The notes beneath the pieces were generated by a model. It did no database searches. It worked only from the letters and a program-made list of their open reading frames with translations, and was not told where the DNA came from. From DASXTC01 sp036505635 (lineage in GTDB: Bacteria; Acidobacteriota; Polarisedimenticolia; JACPZX01; DASXTC01): a stretch of 64,000 bases of DNA. The DNA is taken from contig DASXTC010000025.1 in the NCBI GenBank assembly GCA_036505635.1, positions 62,001-126,000 of the forward strand, read 5' to 3'. The position numbers and the translations under genes are program-made. This document shows, in pieces, positions 52,032-60,907 of this stretch (position 1 is the stretch's first letter; the number at the start of each line of letters is the position of its first letter).

Positions 52032-52060
52032 ATCGTAGTGCCGCAAAGGGTTCAAGTCAA
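52032..52060 (-). promoter_or_regulatory. Predicted sigma70-type promoter of the polysaccharide export operon
   Basis: On the minus strand TTGACT (52060-52055) and TACGAT (52037-52032) are 17 bp apart, upstream of the Wza-type gene. Transcription would start near 52025 and leave a leader of about 28 bases with GGGGGGAG. This separates the wza-wzc pair from the nucleotidyltransferase gene upstream. Confidence 0.55.
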
Positions 52061-52094
52061 ACCCGAGTCGCCTCGCGCCGCCTCCCGTGGATCT

Positions 52095-53141
52095 CTAGCG
52101 CAGTCGCGGGCGCCTGCCCGCCCACCGCAGGGTGCGGCCGATCTTCCCCGCGGCGAAGCGGGCCGCGTCGGCCGGCCGGTCGATCGACAGGAGCCCCAGC
52201 ACGAGCTGGTTGAGCCGCCTCTCCTCTCCCCGGAACAGGTGCCTGGGCGAGGAGGACATGAAGGGACCGGCCAGACGACTCCTGAAGGCTCCCGGGCGTC
52301 CCCGAGCAAGGACCTCCACCGGTACGGACCCGGGAAAGACCTTCTCGAGGTAGACCATGTTGAAGGCCACGACCGCCATCAGACCCCAGCGCGCGGCGCG
52401 GTCGAAGAAGGTGTCCCAGTCGATCGCGAGCCGCTCGATGACCAGCTTCATGTCGTAGAGCCAGATCAGGCTCGCCTCGAAGTAGTGGTAGGCCAGGTGC
52501 AGGAAGAGGCTCAACAGGAGGTCCTCGTCGGCCAGCCGCTTGAGGCTCGACCCGCCGAGCTGGTAGGGCACGGCCCGCGCGAAGAGATCCTCGGTCGCGA
52601 CGTGGTAACGCCCCTCCTGCGTGAGGCTCCAGTGGACATCGAAGTGGGAGGCCGGGTCCTCGGGAGAGGTGACCGACAGGTTGAAGTAGTTCTCGAGCCA
52701 GAACGCCTCCTGGGAACCCGGGGGCAACCGGTATCGGGCCGCGACCAGGGCATCGCGGACGCGCCGCCATGCCTCGGGGCGGATCACGATGTCGATGTCC
52801 ACCATGGGGCGATCCTCCAGGCGCGGGTAGAGCAGGGGCGCCAGGGCCCCCCCCTTGTGGACGATGAAGTCGACCTGTGCCGAGTCCAACGTCCCCCGCA
52901 GCGCCTCGAACCTGTGGAAGAGCAGCGTCTGCTCGAGACGCACCTTGGTCAGGTCGGCCTCGAGGATCCCGCGCGCCGATGGAGTCAGATCCTGAAGCCT
53001 CCCCGAGCGTGACAGCAGCGACAGGGCGATGCCGGCGAGACCTTCCGAGACGGCCTGCCGCGCGACGGCGTCCCAGGCACCCTCCCTCGGGCCGGGCAGA
53101 GGACCCTCCCCACGGAGGAGGCTGATGACGGGGTCGGTCAC
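52095..53141 (-). CDS. Nucleotidyltransferase-like protein of polysaccharide loci (NTP_transf_5 type)
   Basis: 348 residues from the GTG in a GTGA overlap with the SGNH gene. The nucleotidyltransferase core reads FIVHKGGALAPLLYPRLEDRPMVDIDIVIRP, with a DxD metal pair; FDVHWSLTQEGRYHVATEDLFARA and DLLLSLFLHLAYHYFEASLIWLYDMKLVIE follow, typical of the uncharacterised nucleotidyltransferase family found near exopolysaccharide genes. The target of transfer is unknown. A related but fused protein lies at 60904-62658. Confidence 0.78.
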   Translation of the reverse strand: MTDPVISLLRGEGPLPGPREGAWDAVARQAVSEGLAGIALSLLSRSGRLQDLTPSARGILEADLTKVRLEQTLLFHRFEALRGTLDSAQVDFIVHKGGALAPLLYPRLEDRPMVDIDIVIRPEAWRRVRDALVAARYRLPPGSQEAFWLENYFNLSVTSPEDPASHFDVHWSLTQEGRYHVATEDLFARAVPYQLGGSSLKRLADEDLLLSLFLHLAYHYFEASLIWLYDMKLVIERLAIDWDTFFDRAARWGLMAVVAFNMVYLEKVFPGSVPVEVLARGRPGAFRSRLAGPFMSSSPRHLFRGEERRLNQLVLGLLSIDRPADAARFAAGKIGRTLRWAGRRPRLR

Positions 53142-54175
53142 CGGCTCTCGCCTCGCGACGCGATCCGCGCCGTGAGTCTGGCCGCGATCGCCCGGGCCCC
53201 CGCTTCCTGGCCGCGGACGGAGGGATGCCCGTCGAGCGGGACCAGGAAGGCCTTGACCCCCGAGCTCTGGAGCTCCTTCAGGACCGGCGTCAGGTCGAGG
53301 AGGTCGATGCCCCGCTCCTTCGCGAGGAGCGCCAGCTTCCCCTGAGGATCGAGAGGATCGATCCCGTCGACCTGCCGCCATGATGGCCAGACGACCAGCA
53401 GCATCTCCACCTCATGGCGCCTGACGAGCCCGTTCACCTCCCCGAGCAGATCGCCGTACCGCCGCCACAGCGCCGGATCCACGTCCTCCTGCAGCGGATG
53501 GGATCTCTCGGGCCGTCGTTTGATCTCGATCCAGGCCGCGCTCCGCTGCATCGCATTGAAGATGGCCGTGTGCTGGAGGAGTTTTATGATCGGGCCAAGG
53601 ACGAAGGTCGACTTGAGCCGCGCGTGCTCGCGCATCAGCTCGATGGAGGGGCGCTCCCGCTTGAGATCGGAGATGTCGTTCTGGCTGAAGGCAAGCACCA
53701 CGATGTCCGGCTCCAGGGCGAGCCCTTTTTCGTTGAGATAGCTGAGCTCGTCGACAATCGTGAATCCGTTGGCTCCGGCGTTGATCACCTCGACCCGGCG
53801 GCCGGCCTTGGCGGTCGCCTCGTTGAGCAGCCGGTCCAGGACGGCGGGGAACGCCTCCTCGTCGGCCACGTGGTGCCCGAAGGTGTAGGAGTCGCCGAGG
53901 CAGAGGACGCGCAGCGTGCCGGGCTCCTTGCGCAGGGGGAACTCCCGCCCGCGGAATCCCAGCGAGTTGATGTGAATGTGGTACGGCAGCTCCGGCAGGA
54001 TCCGGTCGACCAGGTCCTGTCCCGGGTCGAACAGGCCGGGGATCGCGTCGAGCGTCTCCACGTTCGGTGATCTCAGCGCGTCGGATGAGACCCGCCCCGA
54101 CAGCCTGAGTACCGCCTCCAGCAGCCCGAAAAAGAGCACCACCACGACGGCGCTGAGCAGGAGATTGCGCCGCAT
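53138..54175 (-). CDS. SGNH/GDSL hydrolase-like membrane-anchored protein
   Basis: 345 residues. A membrane anchor at about 5-25 (LLLSAVVVVLFFGLLEAVLRL) holds a periplasmic hydrolase: LCLGDSYTFG with the nucleophilic serine, INAGANGF, LAFSQNDISD and the catalytic Asp-x-x-His in LDGHPSVRGQ. Such proteins add or remove acyl groups on glycans. It is encoded between the initiating glycosylphosphotransferase and the nucleotidyltransferase, so it probably acts on the nascent polysaccharide. Confidence 0.82.
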   Translation of the reverse strand: MRRNLLLSAVVVVLFFGLLEAVLRLSGRVSSDALRSPNVETLDAIPGLFDPGQDLVDRILPELPYHIHINSLGFRGREFPLRKEPGTLRVLCLGDSYTFGHHVADEEAFPAVLDRLLNEATAKAGRRVEVINAGANGFTIVDELSYLNEKGLALEPDIVVLAFSQNDISDLKRERPSIELMREHARLKSTFVLGPIIKLLQHTAIFNAMQRSAAWIEIKRRPERSHPLQEDVDPALWRRYGDLLGEVNGLVRRHEVEMLLVVWPSWRQVDGIDPLDPQGKLALLAKERGIDLLDLTPVLKELQSSGVKAFLVPLDGHPSVRGQEAGARAIAARLTARIASRGESR

Positions 54176-54179
54176 GCTC

Positions 54180-55583
54180 TCAGTAGCCTGGGCGGAAGAG
54201 GAGGGTCTGGAAGGTCTTGAGGAGGATTACGAGGTCCAGAAAGGGGGACATCTGCTGGATGTAATAGAGGTCGTATTGAAGCTTGGTGTGCGCGTCCTCC
54301 ACGCTCGCCCCGTACTGGTAGTTCACCTGGGCCCACCCGGTGAGGCCGGGCTTCGCGGCGAATCGAAGCGCGTAGTATGGAATATCCTTCTCGAGCAGAT
54401 CAACGAAGTAGGGCCTCTCCGGCCGCGGGCCGATGACGCTCATCTCCCCGCGCAGCACGTTGAAGAACTGAGGGATCTCGTCGAGCCGGAGCCGGCGCAT
54501 GATGCGGCCGGTCGCAGTGACGCGCTCGTCGTTCGGGCTGGCCCAGCGCGGCGCCCCCCCGGACTCGGCGTCCAGGCGCATGGTCCGGAACTTCAGGAGG
54601 CGGTAGGGTCGCTTGTCGAGCCCGACCCGCTCCTGGCGATAGAGCACCGGCCCCCGCGACGTGAGCTTCACGATCGCCGCCAGGAGCAGCATCAGGGGTG
54701 ACAGCAGCGCGAGCGCGGACGCGGCCACGACGATGTCCATCAGGCGCTTGAGGCTCGTCCTCTCCGACCGCGCGATCCCCGCGAAGTCCTGGGAGAACAG
54801 GAGCCACTGGTCCTCGATGTAGCGCACGGGCACCTTGCCGGTCATCCTCATGTAGAACGTGGCCAGCTCGTAGACCTTCACGCCGCGAGCCTTCATCTCG
54901 AGCACGTTGCGCACCGTGTGTCCGTTGGCAGACAGACGGTAGCCGGGGGAGAAGACGATGATCTCCACCTTCTCACGATCGACGATCTCGCGCAGCGACG
55001 AGCTGGTCCCCAGCACGGGGACACCGCCGAATCCGCGCCCATGCTTATCCGGATCGTCGTCGACGATTCCCCGGATCGTGAATTCGGGAGTGTACCCCGT
55101 CCGGAAGTCCTCGATGAGCGACGCCACCGTCTCGTCGGCGCCCACAAGCAGCACCCTGCGCGCCGACATCAGCCCGCGGGTGACGAGGGCGTAGAGACGC
55201 CTCCAGAGGTAGATGAACAGCACGGCGATGGGCGCCTGGAACGCCATGACGCGCCGCGCGATGCGCCATGTCGGCAGGAAGTAGTAGGTCATCGAAATGA
55301 TGAGGTTCGCCACCACGATCAGCCCGCAGATGTAGAGGAAGGACCGCATCTCCTGGTAGCGGTTCTCCACGTCGTAGAGCTGCCCCACGAAGAAGACCGT
55401 GCAGTAGACGGTGAAATAGATGATGCAGGCGACCGTGAACCGGTCCAGGACGAAGAGGATGTTGAAGTGCGCGAAGCGGGCGATGACGAAGGCCAGCATC
55501 AGGGAGAGGAGAAGCAGGCCGAGATCGACGACAAACAGAAGGATCTGCTGCCGGCGGATCGGAACATGGAAGAAACCAGCCAT
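54180..55583 (-). CDS. Undecaprenyl-phosphate sugar-1-phosphate transferase (WbaP/WcaJ type)
   Basis: Polyprenyl glycosylphosphotransferase that starts repeat-unit synthesis, 467 residues. Four N-terminal membrane helices (to about 125), a Rossmann-like domain (RVLLVGADETVASLIEDFRTG), a fifth helix near 285 and the catalytic domain: KRLMDIVVAASALALLSPLM, RGPVLYRQERVGLDKRPYRLLKFRTM, RRLRLDEIPQFFNVLRGEMSVIGPRPERP and KPGLTGWAQVNYQYG. GGGAGAG precedes the ATG. It defines this locus as a lipid-linked repeat-unit pathway. Confidence 0.93.
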   Translation of the reverse strand: MAGFFHVPIRRQQILLFVVDLGLLLLSLMLAFVIARFAHFNILFVLDRFTVACIIYFTVYCTVFFVGQLYDVENRYQEMRSFLYICGLIVVANLIISMTYYFLPTWRIARRVMAFQAPIAVLFIYLWRRLYALVTRGLMSARRVLLVGADETVASLIEDFRTGYTPEFTIRGIVDDDPDKHGRGFGGVPVLGTSSSLREIVDREKVEIIVFSPGYRLSANGHTVRNVLEMKARGVKVYELATFYMRMTGKVPVRYIEDQWLLFSQDFAGIARSERTSLKRLMDIVVAASALALLSPLMLLLAAIVKLTSRGPVLYRQERVGLDKRPYRLLKFRTMRLDAESGGAPRWASPNDERVTATGRIMRRLRLDEIPQFFNVLRGEMSVIGPRPERPYFVDLLEKDIPYYALRFAAKPGLTGWAQVNYQYGASVEDAHTKLQYDLYYIQQMSPFLDLVILLKTFQTLLFRPGY

Positions 55584-55670
55584 TAACTCTCCCGGTCTGG
55601 AAGGGTGCCCGCAAATATACCGGGATCAAGAGGTTATGCCAATGGGTTCGTGCGCTAAACGCCCCCGGGG

Positions 55671-56270
55671 CTAGGCGGTCTGCTGGAGGGCGGGCGAATC
55701 CTTCACGAACTCGCACATCGCCTGCATGAAGAGGTGGGTCAGCGAGAGGTGGCAGTCCTCGATGTGCTGCATGTCGTCGGAGGGGACGACGAGGGTCACG
55801 TCGGCCATCTCGACGACCTTGCCCCCCCTGTAGCCCGTGAGGGCGACCGTGACGGCCCCCCTCTCGCGGGCAGCCTTCAACCCGTTCAGGACGTTGGGGG
55901 AATTGCCGCTCCCGGAGATGCCGAACACCACATCACCCGGGCTCGCCAGCGTGCGGATCTGCTCCGAGAAAACGTCAGCGTAGGAAAAGTCATTGGCGTA
56001 GGCCGTCATGACCGGGGTGTTATCCACGATGGAGAGGACGCGGAAGCGCTGGCGGTCCGGCCGCGCGGTCCCCTTCCCGAGATCCACGGCGAAGTGCGAG
56101 GCAAGCGCCGCCGAGCCGCCATTGCCCATCAGGATGACCTGGCGGTCGGCGTGGTAGGCATCGCAGAGCACCCGGAAGATCCTTTCGAGGACCTCCACGG
56201 GGATCCTCCCGAGGATCGAGCTCGCCTCGCTCAGATAGGCGCCAGCGCGCTGCTTGAAGTCGGTCGGCAT
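55671..56270 (-). CDS. gmhA: Phosphoheptose isomerase-like SIS-domain protein
   Basis: Converts sedoheptulose 7-phosphate to D-glycero-manno-heptose 7-phosphate for lipopolysaccharide core or glycan. 199 residues with ILMGNGGSAALASHFAVDLGKG, LASPGDVVFGISGSGNSPNV, DMQHIEDCHLSLTHLFM and the zinc-site residues of GmhA. GGGGAGGG stands before the ATG. A heptose role is inferred from the family; a related SIS isomerase cannot be excluded. Confidence 0.85.
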   Translation of the reverse strand: MPTDFKQRAGAYLSEASSILGRIPVEVLERIFRVLCDAYHADRQVILMGNGGSAALASHFAVDLGKGTARPDRQRFRVLSIVDNTPVMTAYANDFSYADVFSEQIRTLASPGDVVFGISGSGNSPNVLNGLKAARERGAVTVALTGYRGGKVVEMADVTLVVPSDDMQHIEDCHLSLTHLFMQAMCEFVKDSPALQQTA

Positions 56271-56298
56271 CCACCCTCCCCGGAACTAGTGCATTCAT

Positions 56299-56328
56299 AG
56301 TATAGGCCGCCGCCGATTACCGGATCAA
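56299..56328 (-). promoter_or_regulatory. Predicted sigma70-type promoter of gmhA
   Basis: On the minus strand TTGATC (56328-56323) lies 18 bp from TATACT (56304-56299), the same pair and spacing as before pit. The leader to the gmhA ATG would be about 20 bases. Confidence 0.55.
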
Positions 56329-56347
56329 TGCGCCGGAGGGTGGTAGG

Positions 56348-56644
56348 ATGCCGGCCATGCCCGACGATCGGATCGTCGACCCCGAGGAAATCACGCGGAT
56401 CCTGCGCGCCTACGTCGATGGCACGATCGGCGGGATCGAAGCCGCACACCGCGCGCTCGGCCTGGCCGGATCCACCGATCGGATTCTGGCAGGGCACCAG
56501 ACCCGGCTTGTCATCGAGGCCTACTGGACTCTCCGCAGGCTGGCAGAGACGGGCCCGGGCGCTCCCGGACGGGACGAGATCAGGTTTCTGCTGGACTGTC
56601 TCGAAGGTCGCCGCCGCTACAACCGGCGCAACGGGGAGCCCTGA
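56348..56644 (+). CDS. Small soluble protein of unknown function
   Basis: 98 residues, lone plus-strand gene among minus-strand polysaccharide genes. GGAGG at 56335-56339 is 8 bases before the ATG at 56348; a second ATG at 56357 is possible. The sequence looks all-helical (EEITRILRAYVDGTIGGIEAAHRALGL; IRFLLDCLEGRRRYNRRN), which resembles a small regulatory or toxin-antitoxin-like helical protein, but no family is recognised. A real gene is likely given the ribosome site and codon pattern. Confidence 0.55.
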   Translation: MPAMPDDRIVDPEEITRILRAYVDGTIGGIEAAHRALGLAGSTDRILAGHQTRLVIEAYWTLRRLAETGPGAPGRDEIRFLLDCLEGRRRYNRRNGEP

Positions 56645-56661
56645 CCGCGCCGGCCCCGGGC

Positions 56662-57444
56662 TCAGCCATGATCCGCGTATCGAGCCACGATCTCCGGATC
56701 GGCCTGGAGGTCGGCGTCGAAGGGCTGGAAGGGAAGCGGCCGCCCTTCCCGGCTCCGCCCCTCGAGATCGAGCAACGCGTAGTAGGAAGCCCAGCGGACG
56801 TCCTCATCCTCGTTCTCGCGAGCGATGACCGCCGCCAGGTCGCGGCCGATCAGGCGGTCCTTCGTCCCTTCGTACAGGCTTCCCAGACAGAGCGCGGCCG
56901 CGCGGCGGCAGTCGGCCTCCTGATCGCAGGCGAGCGACCAGAGCACACGGTCGGTGTACTCCTTCAGCCGCCAGTGGAGCGCCAGCACCTTCATCGAGGC
57001 CGCCCGCAGGAGTGGCGAGGGGTGCCCGAGGAACGTCTCGATCGAGGAGCGGGCCCCCAGCCTGAGCGCTCGTCCCATGCGATCGATGGCCCGGGCCGCT
57101 TGGTGCTCGGCCTGCGGTGACCCGGCGCCCGCGGCCCGGCCCGCCTCAATCAGATCGTGCTCGGACCACTCCCTGTCGAGCCCCGCGTCGTCGTCCGCTT
57201 GCGCCTCGACCCCTTCGCTGGCGGGGCGGCGGAGGGATGCCTCGATCCGGGACAGACGTTCGCGCGACGCCTCGAGGACCGACTCGATGAGGGTCCTGCT
57301 CTCCTCCCCCAGATCGGGATCGTTGAGGGCGTTCTCAGCCTGCCGGATCGCCGTGCTGAGGGAGGCGGCTCCGTCAAGCACCTCGCGCAGGTGATCGTAG
57401 TGAGGTCCTGGTGATGGCAGGTGCTCCATGATGAGGCGAAGCAT
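56662..57444 (-). CDS. HEAT-like helical repeat protein of unknown function
   Basis: 260 residues from ATG 57444; TTG 57468 and ATG 57429 are alternatives and none has a good ribosome site. The N-terminal third is charged helix (IRQAENALNDPDLGEESRTLIESVLEASRERLSRIEASLRR), and the C-terminal part has HEAT-like units: LGHPSPLLRAASMKVLALHWRL, WSLACDQEADCRRAAALCLGSLYEGT, DEDVRWASYYALLDLEG. These repeats usually bind proteins. It is the last gene of the glycosyltransferase operon, 42 bp after the GAF gene. Confidence 0.65.
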   Translation of the reverse strand: MLRLIMEHLPSPGPHYDHLREVLDGAASLSTAIRQAENALNDPDLGEESRTLIESVLEASRERLSRIEASLRRPASEGVEAQADDDAGLDREWSEHDLIEAGRAAGAGSPQAEHQAARAIDRMGRALRLGARSSIETFLGHPSPLLRAASMKVLALHWRLKEYTDRVLWSLACDQEADCRRAAALCLGSLYEGTKDRLIGRDLAAVIARENEDEDVRWASYYALLDLEGRSREGRPLPFQPFDADLQADPEIVARYADHG

Positions 57445-57486
57445 GGTGCCGGAGGCTGGCGGAGGCAAGTTCGCGCTGCGGCCCCA

Positions 57487-58518
57487 TCAAGCGGACGGGC
57501 TCTTCGCCTCCAACGCCAGCGCGGCGAGATGGGCGAGGGCCGAGGCCAGATGGACCTCCTCCTCACCGTACGGCGCGCCGCCGGTCCTGTTGTGCATCTC
57601 GAAGAACCCGAGGACCTCGCCATCGCGGCTCACGATCGGAACGGTGAGGGCAGATCGGATTCCGTAGGCCGCGATCAGGCCGGGGTCGGCGCGCGGGTCG
57701 GTGGCCGGGTCGTTGGTGATGCAGGGGACCCTGTTCGTCCACGACCATCCCGGCAGCCCTCGCTCCCGCGTGAACCTCTCATCGGCGGAAGACCATCGTC
57801 CCGCGATACAGACCTCTCGGCAGACCATCTCATCCCCCTCGCGCAACCCGGCCACCCCCATCGTCGACTGAGTGATCGACATGGCCGCCTCGGTGAGCCT
57901 GCGGAGGAGCTCCGCGAGATCCATTCGTGAGTTGATCTCGGCAGACGCCGCCGACAGCCTCCTGAGACGGGAACGCAAGGTCGAGTGCTGGACCGCCACC
58001 GAAGCCAGATCGGCCGCGGCCCTCAGGTACTCGACCTCCTCGTCCGTCCAGGGCGGCAGCTCTTGGGGCCGCGCCACCGCCACCAGGCCGAGAACCCTCT
58101 GGTCGCCGACCAGCGGGAAGATCGCCCGCACGCCGCCCCCCATGTAGGAGCCGAAGAGAGGTCCCCGGTCCGGGTCCACCGGCGCGCGCGGTGGGAAGTA
58201 GGCCCTGGTCTCCTTGAATACGATCTGGTCGAATTCCTCGCAGAGCGGCTCCTCCCCCGGGGTGTAGCGCCGCCCCAGGAGGGTCAGGGGCGAGCGGGGA
58301 TCGGGGTCGCGGCGGTATTCGTGGGAAAAGAGGAGAAAGGCGCCCGACTCGTCCCACCTCGCGATGCCGCAGAGGCTCAGGTCGAGGGAACGCCCGGCGT
58401 CGGCTGTGAGCTGATCGAGCACGCGGCGCAGATCGATTCCGGAGCGCACCGCCACGCTGACTCTCTGCAGCGTCCTGAACCAGGAGCTCGCCCGGGAAGG
58501 AGCCTCCTGAGGCTTCAT
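57487..58518 (-). CDS. Tandem GAF-domain protein
   Basis: 343 residues from the ATG overlapping the GT2 stop in ATGA. Two GAF domains: about 15-165 (VSVAVRSGIDLRRVLDQLTADAGRSL to GLVAVARPQELPPWTDEEVEYLRAAADLASVAVQ) and about 180-335 (SAEINSRMDLAELLRRLTEAAMSI to VLGFFEMHNRTGGAPYGEEEVHLASALAHLAALALE). There is no output domain, so it must act through partners, perhaps the helical-repeat protein encoded next. A soluble sensor in a glycosyltransferase operon is unusual. Ligands are unknown. Confidence 0.85.
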   Translation of the reverse strand: MKPQEAPSRASSWFRTLQRVSVAVRSGIDLRRVLDQLTADAGRSLDLSLCGIARWDESGAFLLFSHEYRRDPDPRSPLTLLGRRYTPGEEPLCEEFDQIVFKETRAYFPPRAPVDPDRGPLFGSYMGGGVRAIFPLVGDQRVLGLVAVARPQELPPWTDEEVEYLRAAADLASVAVQHSTLRSRLRRLSAASAEINSRMDLAELLRRLTEAAMSITQSTMGVAGLREGDEMVCREVCIAGRWSSADERFTRERGLPGWSWTNRVPCITNDPATDPRADPGLIAAYGIRSALTVPIVSRDGEVLGFFEMHNRTGGAPYGEEEVHLASALAHLAALALEAKSPSA

Positions 58519-59672
58519 TGCGCCCGATCCGGCCTCTTGTGCCACCGAACCTCCCGCCCGGTCATGCAGCTCAGCAGCGCCACCAGCGATGCCGCGTTCA
58601 CGACGACGAAGTAAAGCGGCAGGACCAGGAATCTCGGTGCCCTGAGCCCGGCGCTCTCGGCGGCCTGCCCCGCCAGGGCCAGGACGCAGGTCAGCGCCTG
58701 AGCCAGCGCGGCCAGCGCGTACACCGACCCGTCTCCAGAAAGGTAGATGCTGGCGGGCAGCAGCGCCAGCAGCCAGAAAGGGACCATCCACCGATTCAGC
58801 TTGTGGGAGAGAAGCTGAAAGACCAGCAGCCAGCGTCCCGCGGCCAGCGCCTCTCGCAGGAGGATGAGCGCGCTTACGGACATCCAATGGATGATCCGAA
58901 CCTTCCTGCGATACTCGTGGACGAATCGTTCCGTGGCCGGCTCCTCCGACACCGCATCGAGTTCGAGGATCGAGGCATAGCCGTCGATGATGGCGCGTAT
59001 CGGAAGCTCGAAGTCGTCGCCGCGCGTTTCCGAGATCGGCCGATACCGCTCGCGCCGCAGGGCGAAGAGGGAGCCGTTGGCGCCGGGCAGAGAACCCAGG
59101 TCGCTGGAGGCCTTCTTGACCAGCATCTCGAAGTTCCAGTAGACCCTCTCCCCTCGGGCCGAGGCCGTCCCCTCGGTGTCCCGATAGACCAGCCGGCCCG
59201 ACACGGAGGCCACCCGCGGGTCCACGAAATGCCTGACCAGCTTGCGCAATGCGTCCGGGCGGAACATCGCATTAGCGTCCGTGAAGACGAGAATCTCCCC
59301 GCGCGCCTCGGGCACGGCGCGGTGGAGGTTGGCAACCTTGCCGCGACGGACCCGCGACGGGAGCAGCCTCACCCTGGGGCCCTCCCGGCGCGTGAAGCGC
59401 TCCACCGCCTCGTCGGTCCCATCATCCGATTCGGAGGCCACGAGGATCTCGAGCTTGCCTGCGGGATAGTCGAGCGACAGGGCGTTCTCGAGCTTCGCCG
59501 CGATCATGCGCTCCTCGTTGTAGGCCGGAACCAGGAGGGAGACGGTCGGCTCGTGCGCGTCATCCTGGCGGTACCTCCGCGCGCCGATGCGCGCGAGCAT
59601 CCACAGAAGGACCGGGTAGCCCGCGTAGGCGTAGGCGATGAGAGCGGCCGCCGTCCAGAAGAGGATCTTCAT
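58515..59672 (-). CDS. Membrane glycosyltransferase family 2
   Basis: 385 residues from the ATG overlapping the next glycosyltransferase's stop (ATGA). A first membrane helix (ILFWTAAALIAYAYAGYPVLL) precedes the GT2 domain: VSLLVPAYNEERMIAAKLENALSLD, LEILVASESDDGTDEAV, EILVFTDANAMF, GANGSLFALRRE and GDDFELPIRAIIDG. Three to four helices follow from about 280. This is the processive-type layout (cellulose/hyaluronan synthase-like), but QxxRW appears only in degraded form (RRKVRIIHW). It likely adds sugars to the locus glycan at the inner membrane. Confidence 0.88.
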   Translation of the reverse strand: MKILFWTAAALIAYAYAGYPVLLWMLARIGARRYRQDDAHEPTVSLLVPAYNEERMIAAKLENALSLDYPAGKLEILVASESDDGTDEAVERFTRREGPRVRLLPSRVRRGKVANLHRAVPEARGEILVFTDANAMFRPDALRKLVRHFVDPRVASVSGRLVYRDTEGTASARGERVYWNFEMLVKKASSDLGSLPGANGSLFALRRERYRPISETRGDDFELPIRAIIDGYASILELDAVSEEPATERFVHEYRRKVRIIHWMSVSALILLREALAAGRWLLVFQLLSHKLNRWMVPFWLLALLPASIYLSGDGSVYALAALAQALTCVLALAGQAAESAGLRAPRFLVLPLYFVVVNAASLVALLSCMTGREVRWHKRPDRAQ

Positions 59673-60907
59673 GGACGCGCCGCGGGGCCTTCGCGCGGTT
59701 GAGCGGCGAATGCCGCGCACAGGAGACCCACCGAGCGCGACAGGTCATATTCCTTCTCGATCAGGTCACGCGCTCCCCGGCTCAGCCTGACGGCCAGCTC
59801 CCGATCCTCCAGGAGGCGCCGCATCACGGAGGCGAGATGCTCGGGATCGCCTGGCGCGGCGAGAAGCCCGGTCTCGTTGTCCCTCACCAGCTCCGGGATT
59901 CCAGAGAGCCGGGTGGAGACGACCGGCACGCCCAGCGCCATCGCTTCCATGAGCGCGATCGGGATGCCGTCCTGAAGGCCGTCGCGACCTCGCAGGCACG
60001 CCAGCACGAACAGGTCGGCGCCCGAAAGGAGCTCGCGCACCTCCGGCTGCAGGTGCCGGCCCCGCAGGTCGACGAGGCCCTCGAGCTTCGTTTCCTCGGC
60101 CAACCGCTCGAGACGCGTCCGTTCGGGTCCGTCACCCACGATGACACAGCGCGGGGCCGTGCCGCTTCGCCCGAGGATTGCGCACGCGTGGATCAGCACG
60201 TCAAACCCTTTGTAATCGACGAGCCGGCCGACCGATACGATCCTGGGAGGGGATCCCGGCGCGCGTCCGGCCCGGGACGCGAACGGGAATTCCCGGAGCG
60301 GCAGGCCACAGCGGATCAGCCGGATCCTGGCGAGGGCCTCGGGACCGCACTCCTGGATGAGGAGCGCACGATTGAACTCCGAGATCGTGGCGAAGAAGCG
60401 CGAGTCGGCCACCTTTCGGTCGAGCATGGGGTTCGGCAGGAACAGATCGTGCGCGTGGCCCGTGACGCTGTAGGGGATCCCCGTCAGCCGGGAGATGATC
60501 CAGGCGGCCAGCGCGGGCCATGTGGCCCAGTGGGCGTGCAGGTGCTCGACGCGCAGCTCGCGCGCGCGCCGGGCGAAATAGAGGGTCGCCGGGATCGTCG
60601 CGAGCGCCTTGAGCAGCAGGGTCGGCCGGCCGGCGTGCGAGCCGATGACCCTTGCGAGCACCGACAGCAGGACGATGGGCCGGCGCGCAAGATGGAACAG
60701 CAGTGCCGTGGCCAGAGGCCACCCGAGCCTCGGATAGAGCGTGGCCGGGATCAGCGTGGCGGCTTCGGCGTGGGACAGGGGCTCGCCGGGGGGCTTGAGC
60801 GAGAAGATCGTGATCGCGTGGCCGCGCGCCTTCAGCTCGATCAGCTCGCGCAGGATGAAGGTCTCCGACAGCTTCGGAAACATGGAGACCACGTAGGCGA
60901 TCCTCAC
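59669..60907 (-). CDS. Glycosyltransferase family 4
   Basis: 412-residue GT-B enzyme. N-terminal half: IAYVVSMFPKLSETFILREL, an SxxxETF motif common in colanic-acid and WcaL-type enzymes, and SVTGHAHDLF. C-terminal half: IVSVGRLVDYKGFDVLIHACAIL, CVIVGDGPERTRLERLA, and the donor-binding E-x7-E in ALMEAMALGVPVVSTRLSGIPE. Donor and acceptor are unknown. Its GTG/ATG start overlaps the nucleotidyltransferase-kinase gene stop by 4 bp. Confidence 0.9.
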   Translation of the reverse strand: MRIAYVVSMFPKLSETFILRELIELKARGHAITIFSLKPPGEPLSHAEAATLIPATLYPRLGWPLATALLFHLARRPIVLLSVLARVIGSHAGRPTLLLKALATIPATLYFARRARELRVEHLHAHWATWPALAAWIISRLTGIPYSVTGHAHDLFLPNPMLDRKVADSRFFATISEFNRALLIQECGPEALARIRLIRCGLPLREFPFASRAGRAPGSPPRIVSVGRLVDYKGFDVLIHACAILGRSGTAPRCVIVGDGPERTRLERLAEETKLEGLVDLRGRHLQPEVRELLSGADLFVLACLRGRDGLQDGIPIALMEAMALGVPVVSTRLSGIPELVRDNETGLLAAPGDPEHLASVMRRLLEDRELAVRLSRGARDLIEKEYDLSRSVGLLCAAFAAQPREGPAARP

